IMG/VR virus record: IMGVR_UViG_3300040801_000885
Span: 1 to 42,674 of that record
Reading direction: 5' to 3' (one strand)
Source of the DNA: a virus
Length of the DNA: 42,674 bases
Below are positions 6,546 to 13,503 of this stretch, piece after piece. Position 1 is the stretch's first letter, and every line of letters begins with the position of its first letter. Made by a program: the position numbers and the translations under genes. The notes beneath the pieces are model-generated. The model did not search any database. It was not told where the DNA came from and saw only the letters and a list, made by a program, of their open reading frames with translations.

Positions 6546-6847
6546 GCGCACTTGAGGACATCCTCTTTGAGAAAATCGAGGCTACGTCACCGCTGCGCCA
6601 GCACCGATTCCATCCTAAGAGAAGATGGCTTCTGGACTTTGCTTGGCCCGCTAGAAAGGTGGCAATGGAAGTGGATGGAGGAACTTGGTCTGGTGGACGG
6701 CACGTGCAGGGTGCGGGTTATGAGAAGGACTGCGAGAAACTGAACGAGGCTGCCCTGCTGGGCTGGACAGTGCTGCGTGTAACTGGTAAGATGGTGAAGG
6801 ACGGCAGAGCAGAGGAGTACGTGAGGAGGTTGCTCGATGAGCATTGA
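6542..6847 (+). CDS. Vsr/DUF559-like endonuclease, 101 aa
   Basis: GTG 6542 overlaps the previous stop. The sequence RRWLLDFAWP, then VAMEVDGGTW, then GRHVQGAGYEKDCEKLNEAA and GWTVLRVTGKMV matches a family of short phage nucleases with the very-short-patch-repair/DUF559 fold. The Asp in LLDFAW and Glu-Val-Asp in MEVDGG are the expected metal ligands. In phages these are often annotated as endonuclease or Holliday-junction-resolvase-like, but the real substrate is not established. The complete length matches the family. Its position between SSB, RecB-like nuclease and helicase fits a recombination role. Confidence 0.8.
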   Translation: MSALEDILFEKIEATSPLRQHRFHPKRRWLLDFAWPARKVAMEVDGGTWSGGRHVQGAGYEKDCEKLNEAALLGWTVLRVTGKMVKDGRAEEYVRRLLDEH

Positions 6848-7004
6848 GAAGGAAGCAGCGTCAGCTATGCTTTGGGACTACGTGCGGGTGGAGATTATCT
6901 GCCCCCGCTGCGTGCGCTCCATCGCCAAGTACCTCGTGCCCAAGGGGCAGCCTATCAACCTTGGCCCTGCCGTGTGCCCGAGGTGTGACAAGGAGGCCGC
7001 ATGA
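6837..7004 (+). CDS. Zinc-ribbon protein, 55 aa
   Basis: ATG 6837 overlaps the nuclease gene by 11 bases and is preceded by GAGGAGG. The protein MSIEKEAASAMLWDY... contains CPRC at about residue 22 and CPRC again near the C-terminus, a clear four-cysteine zinc ribbon. Function unknown; coupled to the next gene by ATGA. Confidence 0.7.
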   Translation: MSIEKEAASAMLWDYVRVEIICPRCVRSIAKYLVPKGQPINLGPAVCPRCDKEAA

Positions 7005-7135
7005 ATCCCGCTGAGGCGTACGTCGCCGGGTGGTGGGACGGCTGGGAAGCCTGCCGAGACTACCTGTTCATGGGCGAAGATATGCGCGAGCCTGACCCCG
7101 AGGCGGTGGACGGGTTGTCAGGGGATGCACGATAG
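7001..7135 (+). CDS. Hypothetical protein, 44 aa
   Basis: ATG 7001 overlaps the previous stop and has AAGGAGG upstream. The peptide is Trp-rich near the N-terminus (AYVAGWWDGWEACRDYL) and acidic at the end. A 52-base gap follows before the helicase gene, the longest break in this part of the operon. No family recognised. Confidence 0.6.
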   Translation: MNPAEAYVAGWWDGWEACRDYLFMGEDMREPDPEAVDGLSGDAR

Positions 7136-7187
7136 TATCAGATTTGTATGCGTTACGGTACACGGATGACAACCGGGGACGGTGACA

Positions 7188-8471
7188 ATGTTTGACTTGG
7201 ACAGTGAGAACCCAGACCTATACCCGCACTCCACCGAGGCGGAGCGCTACCTGCTCTCGTGCTGTCTTGTGAACGACAACGCTCTGGACGCCGTGTCGGA
7301 CATCATCGAGCCAGATGATATGTACTGGCCCGCCAATGAGCGAATCTTCCGCAAGATGATGGAGCTTCACAGCGAGAATAAGGTGGTGGACGTTGCCACC
7401 CTGTCGGCCGAAGGCGAGGACGGAGACTTCCTATCGGCCCTGCTTGAGGTCCCCGCCGTAAGCGCCCGGTCTGCCGACTATGCCCGCCAGCTTCGCTCCC
7501 TGTCTATCAGGCGCAAGGTCATCAAGGCTGGTCATCGCATCGTTGACGTGGCCAAGGGTGAGACTGACGCCGACACCGTGCTTGACGAGGCTGAGGCTGC
7601 GCTGTTCGCCGCCAAGGGCAAGCACGAGACAGATGGTCCCGAGGATATCGAAGCGACCCTGTTCAAGCTGGAGTGTGAGCTTGGCAAGGGCACTCCTAAC
7701 TTCGGCCTGCGCACGGGCATTGACGACATCAACGACATCATCATTGGCATGGGGCCGGGCACGTTCAACATCCTCGCCGCCCGCCCGGGCACGGGTAAGA
7801 CGTGTATGGCGCTTGACATTGCCCGCCACATCAGCAAGGAGACTAAGACGCTCTTCTTCTCCATCGAGATGACGAAGAAGGAGATTGCCGAGCGCATGAT
7901 TGCGGCCGAGGGCACCGTGGGGCTAACCAAGCTCCGCACGTGTACGATGGACGACCGCGAGAAGGGAGCAGCGGAGAAGGCCATCAGTAGCCTGCGCACC
8001 CGCAAGCTCACGGTTGACGACAGTAGCTCTACCATGTACGATGTACAGCGTAAGGTCCGCCGGGCTGCCTCACGTGGAGACTTGGGGCTGGTCATCGTGG
8101 ACTACATCCAGCTTCTCAACATGGGGCGCGGGCGTTCGGAGAGCAGGCAGTATGAGGTGGCGCAAATCAGCAGGGCCATGAAGCTACTCGCTCGTGAGTA
8201 CGGTATCCCGGTGCTTGGTCTGAGTCAGCTATCGAGGCAGGAGGACAGGTACGCTGCCCCGAAGAAGCCGACCCTCTCCACGCTGAGGGACTCCGGGGCT
8301 CTGGAGCAGGATGCTGACCAAGTGTGGTTCATCCATCGGCCCGACGAGACAAGCCACGAGTGCGAGTTCATCGTGGCCAAGAACCGCAACGGCCCGATGG
8401 GCGACACGTTCCTGCGCTTCTGGCCACAGTTTACCCCGTTCACGTCTATCACGGGGAAGGGAGTGTCATGA
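7188..8471 (+). CDS. dnaB: DnaB-type replicative helicase, 427 aa
   Basis: The protein has the DnaB N-terminal helical domain (about residues 12-120, beginning HSTEAERYLLSCCLVND) and a RecA-fold C-terminal domain. Walker A is ARPGTGKT at 198-205 and Walker B is LVIVDYIQ at 301-308. GLSQLSRQED and the DSGALEQDAD segment are typical of DnaB motif H4 and the arginine-finger region. It forms the hexameric ring that unwinds DNA 5' to 3' at the fork using ATP. At 427 residues it is slightly shorter than bacterial DnaB. I chose ATG 7188; an in-frame GTG at 7182 is possible. No polymerase or primase gene is visible near it, so it presumably recruits host enzymes. Confidence 0.95.
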   Translation: MFDLDSENPDLYPHSTEAERYLLSCCLVNDNALDAVSDIIEPDDMYWPANERIFRKMMELHSENKVVDVATLSAEGEDGDFLSALLEVPAVSARSADYARQLRSLSIRRKVIKAGHRIVDVAKGETDADTVLDEAEAALFAAKGKHETDGPEDIEATLFKLECELGKGTPNFGLRTGIDDINDIIIGMGPGTFNILAARPGTGKTCMALDIARHISKETKTLFFSIEMTKKEIAERMIAAEGTVGLTKLRTCTMDDREKGAAEKAISSLRTRKLTVDDSSSTMYDVQRKVRRAASRGDLGLVIVDYIQLLNMGRGRSESRQYEVAQISRAMKLLAREYGIPVLGLSQLSRQEDRYAAPKKPTLSTLRDSGALEQDADQVWFIHRPDETSHECEFIVAKNRNGPMGDTFLRFWPQFTPFTSITGKGVS

Positions 8472-8647
8472 GCTTTGACTTGGGTCTGGTCATGGTCGAG
8501 CCCTCGTGCGGAAACTGCGTGCTTGAGCACGAGTGCCCAGTCACTATTGACGACAGAGAGCAGAGCGACCTCGCAATCTCCATGCGGGTTGACTTCTGCT
8601 GCAAGTACCACCGCTCCATTGACGAGCCGTACGGGGGGTTGACATGA
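8468..8647 (+). CDS. Cysteine-containing early protein, 59 aa
   Basis: ATG 8468 overlaps the helicase stop, so the two are translationally coupled. Cysteines in SCGNCVLEHEC and FCCKYH could form a zinc site. The pattern resembles small cysteine-motif proteins found in other phages, but I cannot name a family. Confidence 0.7.
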   Translation: MSFDLGLVMVEPSCGNCVLEHECPVTIDDREQSDLAISMRVDFCCKYHRSIDEPYGGLT

Positions 8648-8895
8648 GCGCCGTGGAGGAGTACAAAAGATACCGCACGCACTTCTCGGACGACTTCATC
8701 TTCAAGAACAAGGCCGACGCCGCCATCGCCGAGCTTGAGGCCCGCCTGCTCGACACCGCCGAACTCTATGAGCGCGCTAACAGGAAGGCTGAGGCGGCGC
8801 TGGAGCGACTTGTCGAATGGATGGTGACACAGCACGACTACGACGAGGACAACGTAAGGGCCTTCGCCCGCCACGACGAGAAGGTGAAGCCATGA
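8644..8895 (+). CDS. Coiled-coil early protein, 83 aa
   Basis: ATG 8644 overlaps the previous stop. The sequence starts MSAVEEYKRYRTHFSDDFI and continues as a long charged helix rich in Ala, Glu and Leu, probably a coiled coil. The opening and general make-up resemble the next gene, which starts MSAVEKCKAFLNSER, suggesting a partial duplication. Function unknown. Confidence 0.75.
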   Translation: MSAVEEYKRYRTHFSDDFIFKNKADAAIAELEARLLDTAELYERANRKAEAALERLVEWMVTQHDYDEDNVRAFARHDEKVKP

Positions 8896-9242
8896 GTGCC
8901 GTAGAGAAGTGCAAGGCGTTCCTCAACTCCGAGCGGGCACGGGGAGCGAACATTATCCCCGACATCGTGATGCCCGCCATCGACGCGCTTGAGGCCGAGC
9001 TTACGGTCTGGGAGGAAGCTAACAAGAGTCTGAGCGAAGCCAAGGAGAAGGCCGAGGCCGAGAACGAGCGGCTGCGCGTCTGCGGGACGTGCGGGCACAT
9101 GGAACAGTGGGATGACGACACACCCGGCTGTCACTACGAGATTTGCAACATTGAGTTCGACGGCGGTGTCGGGGATGCGTCCGTTGCCAGTCCATGCCGC
9201 CTCACCCCGTCCCGCTGGACGCCGTACTGGGAGGAGGGATGA
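8892..9242 (+). CDS. Coiled-coil plus CxxC protein, 116 aa
   Basis: ATG 8892 overlaps the previous stop. An N-terminal helix-rich region with an acidic coiled coil (ALEAELTVWEEANKSLSEAK) is followed by CGTCGHME and later cysteines (HYEICNIEF, PCRL). It may be a paralogue of the preceding gene with an added zinc domain. The arrangement resembles phage proteins sometimes annotated only as hypothetical. Confidence 0.75.
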   Translation: MSAVEKCKAFLNSERARGANIIPDIVMPAIDALEAELTVWEEANKSLSEAKEKAEAENERLRVCGTCGHMEQWDDDTPGCHYEICNIEFDGGVGDASVASPCRLTPSRWTPYWEEG

Positions 9243-9703
9243 AGGGCTCACGTCCCATCACGTACGAGGGGTACGACAGCCCGCCCGACACGTACGGCAA
9301 GGGCCGTGTGTGTGCGTCACGTGGGTGTAACGTCATCCTCTCGCAGTACAACCCGACAGACTACTGCTCCGTACATGAGGGCGAGGGGTTCTACCCGCGC
9401 AGTTGGCAGCCCGAGGTGAACGCTGAGGGTGAGCGTAAATGCCTGCGGTGCGGGGCTTGGCTCTCACCGTTCGCTACGTACTGGCGGACAGACAAGCACT
9501 CACGTGACGGGTACGGGCTCGTGTGCCTGCGCTGCGAGAAGAAGGCGAACACGCACCAGCGCAAGCCGTGGACGCCCGAGGACAGAGAGGCCAAGCTGGC
9601 CAAGCAGCGTGAGTACAACCGGCGGTGGCGGCAGAAGTACCGCTACGAAATCAACAAGCGCAAGCGAGACAAGCGTGCGAAGGAGAACAGCAATGGGGAC
9701 TAA
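9239..9703 (+). CDS. Zinc-finger protein with basic tail, HNH-associated type, 154 aa
   Basis: ATG 9239 follows GAGGAGG. After an N-terminal part with CASRGC and YCSVH, the block KCLRCGAWLSPFATYWRTDK followed by CLRCEKKAN is a zinc module often found ahead of phage HNH nucleases. The C-terminal 50 residues are highly basic (REYNRRWRQKYRYEINKRKR). No HNH catalytic core follows, so this may be a DNA-binding protein or a remnant of a homing endonuclease that lost its catalytic part. Which of these applies is undecided. Confidence 0.7.
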   Translation: MKGSRPITYEGYDSPPDTYGKGRVCASRGCNVILSQYNPTDYCSVHEGEGFYPRSWQPEVNAEGERKCLRCGAWLSPFATYWRTDKHSRDGYGLVCLRCEKKANTHQRKPWTPEDREAKLAKQREYNRRWRQKYRYEINKRKRDKRAKENSNGD

Positions 9704-10082
9704 CTACTACTGGTATCCGTGGATGAGCATGAACGAAGGCGTGAAGCACATCGGGAAGTCGTCGGCCGGGTGGTGCTTCGCCCTCCACGTTGACAGGGAG
9801 GACGACATCCGGAGCCTGTCCGATTGGCTCAGGCGCTTCGCCATGCGGGGCAGCAGAATCGAGAACGAGTACGGCGACCCTATCACGACCGAGGAGATGG
9901 TCCACGTTATCTGCTGCCGTGGGAACGCGAGCGCGGAGGGGGGCGTCGAGCGCTCCCAAGTGTTCCTCGCCGCTAACCACGCGCTTGAAGGGCCGCGTGG
10001 CCTGCTGAGGAGTAAGCTTGATAGCATGTGCGTGGGGTACGGACGAGGCACGTGGGACCTGATAGAGGGGGAGTTCTCGTGA
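9693..10082 (+). CDS. Conserved phage protein of the 'GTNYYWY' type, 129 aa
   Basis: ATG 9693 overlaps the preceding gene by 11 bases. The start MGTNYYWYPW followed by KHIGKSSAGWCFALHV is a signature I recall from a widespread phage family of unknown function, often with a zinc-binding CxxCG insert that is missing here. The family is small, soluble and found in early or accessory regions of many phages. The link is from memory and is not checked. Confidence 0.75.
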   Translation: MGTNYYWYPWMSMNEGVKHIGKSSAGWCFALHVDREDDIRSLSDWLRRFAMRGSRIENEYGDPITTEEMVHVICCRGNASAEGGVERSQVFLAANHALEGPRGLLRSKLDSMCVGYGRGTWDLIEGEFS

Positions 10083-10363
10083 GCGGCACGAAAGCCCCGG
10101 AGAACCCCCTCCCTGTGCCTCAGGCGAGCTACACGATAGAGACAGCCGCTAGGCTTGCGGGTGACGCGAACGACAGGCTGGCAATGGAAGACATCATCGT
10201 GGCTGCACTCGCGGAGGACAGCACGCTGCTTGAGGCTTGGATGCGGAACCCGCCGCGCAAGCTGTCACGCAAGGCGAGGTTCTTCTACTGGAAGCGGCAC
10301 CATATCTGGCAGCCCATCCACGATTGGGCCGCACGCAAGGGAGCGTACTGCGACGAGTGGTGA
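10079..10363 (+). CDS. Hypothetical early protein, 94 aa (GTG start)
   Basis: GTG 10079 overlaps the previous stop and follows GAGGGGGAG. The protein has a helical middle (ETAARLAGDANDRLAMEDII) and a basic aromatic segment (KARFFYWKRHHIWQPIHDW) that could contact nucleic acid. No family recognised. Confidence 0.7.
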   Translation: MSGTKAPENPLPVPQASYTIETAARLAGDANDRLAMEDIIVAALAEDSTLLEAWMRNPPRKLSRKARFFYWKRHHIWQPIHDWAARKGAYCDEW

Positions 10364-10373
10364 GGGAGGAACG

Positions 10374-10757
10374 ATGAAGGTCACGTTCACATGCGAGAAG
10401 TGCGGCAAGGTCGTATCGGTATGGCATGAGCAGACCGTCGAAACCTTTCTAGAGAACGTCAACGACGACAAGGCCGAGGCACTTGACTTCACTTGCCCCG
10501 TCTGCTCCCAGCCCACCTACGGCCCGCTCACCGTTGAGATGGTGGCGGAGGCGCTGTGGGAGGCGCAGAGAAGCGAGTACCAGACCGATTGGGCGGGACT
10601 GCGCAGGACATGTGACCACGCCATCGTTGTGATGCAGCAGGCCCGCTTCGTCCTGCGGTTGCTGGAGAAGTCACCGGGCGATATCAGCGCCGCCTGCACC
10701 ATCCTTGACGCCGTCGACTGGCGCGATTGGCTCCTCAAGATGGCAAGGGAGAAGTAG
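10374..10757 (+). CDS. Zinc-ribbon protein, 127 aa; last gene of the early operon
   Basis: ATG 10374 follows GAGGGAGGA. Residues 4-45 carry CEKCGKVV and CPVCSQPT, a two-pair zinc ribbon, and the rest is helical. It is the last plus-strand gene before the terminator hairpin. Function unknown. Confidence 0.8.
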   Translation: MKVTFTCEKCGKVVSVWHEQTVETFLENVNDDKAEALDFTCPVCSQPTYGPLTVEMVAEALWEAQRSEYQTDWAGLRRTCDHAIVVMQQARFVLRLLEKSPGDISAACTILDAVDWRDWLLKMAREK

Positions 10758-10760
10758 GGA

Positions 10761-10795
10761 CGCAAAAGGGCCGGGGGTTTGTGTGCCCCCGGCCC
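10761..10795 (-). terminator. Rho-independent terminator of the late operon
   Basis: GGGCCGGGGG (10768-10777) and CCCCCGGCCC (10786-10795) form a perfect 10-bp stem with an 8-base loop. On the minus strand the stem is followed by a TTTT stretch (the AAAA at 10764-10767), so it works best for late transcripts coming from the holin gene. It may also slow plus-strand transcripts, but no T-run follows on that side. Confidence 0.85.
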
Positions 10796-10812
10796 CGCTC
10801 CCGCCACAGGAG

Positions 10813-11004
10813 CTACTTGTTGGTATTGAGGGCAGCCATCAGGGATGTCAGCGCAGCAACGACGGCCGCGATAATCTGGATGGCGGAATCAAGCTGCTCC
10901 TGCGTCAGCACACCGAAGGCCAGCAGCGCCGTAGCGGCCACGGCAACGACCGAGTAGATAGCCTTCCGCGCGGCGGGAGTCAAGAACCCAAGGAACTTAT
11001 CCAT
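10813..11004 (-). CDS. Holin-like membrane protein, 63 aa
   Basis: The start at ATG 11004 is preceded by GGAGGAGGTG. The protein has a short N-terminus, one hydrophobic helix (about residues 15-32, YSVVAVAATALLAFG) and a second (about 40-58, IQIIAAVVAALTSLMAAL), then a short tail ending NTNK. Small size, two membrane helices and a location in the lysis region fit a class II holin, which makes holes in the inner membrane so endolysin can reach the cell wall. Assignment is by topology and context, not by sequence family. Confidence 0.75.
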   Translation of the reverse strand: MDKFLGFLTPAARKAIYSVVAVAATALLAFGVLTQEQLDSAIQIIAAVVAALTSLMAALNTNK

Positions 11005-11257
11005 TCTGTTTCACCTCCTCCATCATGACGATTTGCTCGTGGACACCATGCCCACAACACGCAGACTTAGCGCCCGGGATGTGGCCGAGGCAAGCATCGT
11101 AGCCCTCAGGCGTAGGACCCTTGCCGCAGCGGGGGCACGGCCTGTCAGGGTCTTGGTCCACCGGCACACCGTCCTCATACCACCAGCTTCCGTCAGGGCA
11201 ACGATAGACAAGATGTCCTCGATGGTAAGAGGCGTACGTCTCGCCGTCGGGCCTCAT
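10997..11257 (-). CDS. Zinc-binding protein in the lysis region, 86 aa
   Basis: ATG 11257 overlaps the upstream stop, and the 3' end overlaps the holin start by 8 bases. Residues include CPRCGKGPTPEGYDACLGH and CCGHGVHE, a cysteine/histidine set consistent with one or two zinc sites. The N-terminus is aromatic (YASYHRGHLVYRCPDGSWW). Its close coupling to the holin suggests co-expression at lysis, but a direct role is unknown. Confidence 0.75.
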   Translation of the reverse strand: MRPDGETYASYHRGHLVYRCPDGSWWYEDGVPVDQDPDRPCPRCGKGPTPEGYDACLGHIPGAKSACCGHGVHEQIVMMEEVKQNG

Positions 11258-11478
11258 GCTGTCCTGATGATGGTCTGGAGGATTGAGCTAAGCTGGCGGA
11301 ACCGGCTGAACTCCTCCTTGGCAGCGAGGTACCCGTGGAACCCATCGCTGTTCTCACGCATCGCAGACTGCGCAACGGCCATGTAGCCTGCGCATTGCTG
11401 GAGCGCCTGCTTCAACTGCCAGTCTTCCAGCGCAGCGAAGTCTTCCGTGCTCAGTGTTGCAACGTCAAAGCTATCCAT
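11254..11478 (-). CDS. Hypothetical late protein, 74 aa
   Basis: ATG 11478 overlaps the upstream HNH-like gene by 8 bases, with GGTGGAGAATGG context. The product MDSFDVATLSTEDFAALEDW... is predicted all-helical with no membrane segment. It might be a small regulator or chaperone of lysis; no sequence evidence decides this. Confidence 0.75.
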   Translation of the reverse strand: MDSFDVATLSTEDFAALEDWQLKQALQQCAGYMAVAQSAMRENSDGFHGYLAAKEEFSRFRQLSSILQTIIRTA

Positions 11479-11791
11479 TCTCCACCTCGTCTATTCTCCA
11501 CTCCGGGCCAAGGTACAGACCCGCTGTTCTCCACCCCTCTATTTTACGCCGATGGAAGGAGATTGCAAGCCTCTCTACCATCGTGCGATAGGGCTCCTCG
11601 TAGTTGTCCACCAGTGTGTGCCACTCCCGCACGAGGGGAATCAGGAACAGCATCCCATCGTCATGCACCTCTGACCTACGGTAGGGGAAGTGACAGGGGT
11701 CTACTCCGTATCTACCTGTCGCTAGACAGGGCTCGCGCTTGATGAGCGCCTTGTTCCCCGGCTTCGCCCTTCCCCTCTCTTTCAATCCCAT
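11471..11791 (-). CDS. HNH-like nuclease domain protein, 106 aa
   Basis: I place the start at ATG 11791, overlapping the stop of the small upstream gene, although the frame stays open further upstream. The region REPCLATGRYGVDPCHFPYR, then FLIPLVREWHTLVDNYEE, resembles a degenerate HNH core, with a Cys-His segment, the PLV...WH segment and a basic helix after it. Only two cysteines are present, so the zinc knuckle is incomplete. Such genes in lysis regions are often stray endonucleases. The assignment is moderate. Confidence 0.6.
   Translation of the reverse strand: MGLKERGRAKPGNKALIKREPCLATGRYGVDPCHFPYRRSEVHDDGMLFLIPLVREWHTLVDNYEEPYRTMVERLAISFHRRKIEGWRTAGLYLGPEWRIDEVENG
11541..11568 (-). 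promoter_or_regulatory. Candidate promoter for the lysis genes
   Basis: On the minus strand, TTGCAA (11568-11563), a 16-base spacer and TAAAAT (11546-11541). The downstream AGAGGGG matches the sequence after other -10 elements here, notably at 42652. It lies inside the HNH-like gene and would drive the three genes ending with the holin. Hexamer matches are moderate. Confidence 0.35.
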
Positions 11792-11910
11792 TCCGTATCG
11801 GGCATCAGGTCCCTCGCTTCGTCGCGCCATAGCTCGTAGTCCTCCTCGTGAGGTGCCCAAGCAATCGTGCCGTCAGGAAGGCACAGCCAGTATGTCACCT
11901 CGTCAGCCAT
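11782..11910 (-). CDS. Small hypothetical protein, 42 aa
   Basis: ATG 11910 follows the endolysin stop by 1 base (TGAGATG), and the frame ends at 11782, overlapping the next start. The peptide is acidic and Trp-rich (MADEVTYWLCLPDGTIAWAP, then HEEDYELWRDEARDL). The tight packing supports a real gene. No family recognised. Confidence 0.55.
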   Translation of the reverse strand: MADEVTYWLCLPDGTIAWAPHEEDYELWRDEARDLMPDTEWD

Positions 11911-11911
11911 C

Positions 11912-12580
11912 TCACCAGCGTGGAAGCCTGATGACCTTGTTGACCTGTGACCAAGGACGCATCTTCTTCACCACGCCCCCGCCCGGGAGCTTGCTCGACG
12001 TAGCGTTCCCCTCGATGGTGGCGACCAGCTTCATCGGGCCGTAGTTCTTGAGGATGACACCGATGTGATTCCCCCTCGCATCTCCATCCCAGTCGAACGT
12101 GACGATGTTACCCTTGGTGGCCCCGAGCTTGCTCTTGCGGATGTAGCCCTTGGCCTTCGCCCACGATTCCCACGCCGGGACCCACCCGGGGGTCTTCGGG
12201 AGCGAGCCGCCCCAGCCCGCCCGCTTCACGCAGTAGGTCACGAAGGCGGCGCAGTACGGAGCCGGGAAGGAGATGCCGACAGCTTTGAGGTACTTCTCCA
12301 CCGCACCCCAGTTAGAATACGGTGGCCACTCCTTCGTGCCAAGCTCAGCCTCGACCCTCTCCATGAGCTTCACGTCGAACGGCTTGACGATGTTCAGCGT
12401 GGTGGGATTGGGGTATGAGGAAATGACCTTCTTGTTGTTGTAGCGCAGGATGTCCTGCCACGTCCGCTGAGCGGGCTTGCCGAACTTGTTGCTGTAGGCA
12501 TAGAAACCCTTGCGGGTTGCGATACCGTGGGCCTTGCAGTAGCCCTTCATCCAAATCTTAGTAGTGCGATACGACGGCAT
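11912..12580 (-). CDS. CHAP-domain endolysin, 222 aa
   Basis: The start at ATG 12580 is preceded by GAGGAGG. Residues about 100-222 form a CHAP amidase/endopeptidase domain: catalytic Cys110 in APYCAAFV, His172 in GNHIGV, and E190-G191-N192 in TIEGN. The enzyme cuts peptide bonds in peptidoglycan. The first 85 residues are basic (TTKIWMKGYCKAHGIATRKG, KPAQRTWQDILRYNN) and may bind the wall. No signal peptide is present, so release depends on the holin about 1 kb downstream. The lack of a mycolyl-ester hydrolase suggests a host without a mycolic-acid layer. Confidence 0.85.
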   Translation of the reverse strand: MPSYRTTKIWMKGYCKAHGIATRKGFYAYSNKFGKPAQRTWQDILRYNNKKVISSYPNPTTLNIVKPFDVKLMERVEAELGTKEWPPYSNWGAVEKYLKAVGISFPAPYCAAFVTYCVKRAGWGGSLPKTPGWVPAWESWAKAKGYIRKSKLGATKGNIVTFDWDGDARGNHIGVILKNYGPMKLVATIEGNATSSKLPGGGVVKKMRPWSQVNKVIRLPRW

Positions 12581-12589
12581 GAGCCCTCC

Positions 12590-13096
12590 TCAGAAGAGTA
12601 CTTCGGTCAACTTGTTGCCCAGTGCGACGACGAACGGCACTGAGATTCCCAGCACGAACCAGCGGGCGACCCGCCACGCTCGCTTGATGTCTCCAAGCAT
12701 CTCGTCCTCCGGTTCAAAGGCCCCCTCCGGAACTATCTCCTTGCAATGCTCCTTGAGGATTGCAACATCAGCTTCAAGGAGGTTCACCGATGATACCACA
12801 CCGCGCAGAACCACGTCACGCTCTGAGTGCTTTGCCTCAAAGCCCTTGATGAGAGTCTCAAAGTCAGGCTTCAGGAGGTGGACATTCTCCTGCTCGTGGC
12901 ACTCAAGGTCCTCACCAAGCTGGACGAGAGCCTCTTTCAACTTCTTGTCTCGGGCTTGAGAGTCATGGTGCATGGCGACGAGAAACTCGCATACGTCGTT
13001 CACCGTCTTCTCTCCCCCGTTCTTGCGCAGTAGCAGTTTCTCAAAAGCACCAGCAAGTTCTCCGCCGCTATCGACCACTACTCTCACCTCCCTCAT
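12590..13096 (-). CDS. Coiled-coil protein with C-terminal membrane anchor, 168 aa
   Basis: ATG 13096 overlaps the tail collar gene's stop. The long central region is helical and charged (DKKLKEALVQLGEDLECHEQ), and the C-terminus has one hydrophobic segment (WFVLGISVPFVVALGNKL), so a tail-anchored membrane protein is likely. Its position between tail genes and the endolysin fits a second lysis-helper or anti-holin-type protein. It could also be a virion protein; nothing in the sequence separates these. Confidence 0.7.
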   Translation of the reverse strand: MREVRVVVDSGGELAGAFEKLLLRKNGGEKTVNDVCEFLVAMHHDSQARDKKLKEALVQLGEDLECHEQENVHLLKPDFETLIKGFEAKHSERDVVLRGVVSSVNLLEADVAILKEHCKEIVPEGAFEPEDEMLGDIKRAWRVARWFVLGISVPFVVALGNKLTEVLF

Positions 13097-13503
13097 AGTT
13101 TCTGGATGAATGCTAGGGCATAGTATGGTGGCAGATGGTCATCGTAGGCTATCGAGTGGACGTGGCTGAGGCCCTGTGCGTTGTTGCCGTCGCCTTCCGT
13201 GTCCCTGTGGACGGCGGCGTCACCAGTCCCGGTAGCCGCTCCGTGCCTGTGGCGATACTCCCCGCCACTCTGCGTCAGCGTGGTGCCGCCGTCCGACACG
13301 GTTGTCTTGGCGGTTCCGCTGTCGTCTTCCTTGGCCCCGACGACGAACCTGTCCCTCAGGTCAGGCGTTCCGTTGTCGCCGTTGCACAGCGCCCACCCAC
13401 CCGGGATGGTGGCGATGCTCCCACTCCACATGATGATACCACCAACGGGGATACCGTGTGTGCTTCCCCCTGAGTATTCCCCCATAGGTGTGGGCTCAAT
13501 CAT
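13093..13503 (-). CDS. Phage tail collar domain protein, 136 aa
   Basis: The sequence GIPVGGIIMWSGSIATIPGG, then WALCNGDNGTPDLRDRFVVG, is the tail collar motif (Pfam Collar) found at tips of tail fibres and short fibres. It is followed by a His-rich segment (YRHRHGAATGTG, LSHVHSIAYDDH) that in relatives often binds metal ions. It ends with PPYYALAFIQKL. It probably forms the tip of a tail spike or fibre for host contact. It overlaps the upstream 981-residue gene by 4 bases. Confidence 0.85.
   Translation of the reverse strand: MIEPTPMGEYSGGSTHGIPVGGIIMWSGSIATIPGGWALCNGDNGTPDLRDRFVVGAKEDDSGTAKTTVSDGGTTLTQSGGEYRHRHGAATGTGDAAVHRDTEGDGNNAQGLSHVHSIAYDDHLPPYYALAFIQKL

Noticed and set aside
9239-9703. 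Full HNH nuclease in the early operon
   Set aside because: Only the leading zinc module and a basic tail are present; the catalytic His-Asn-His core is missing.
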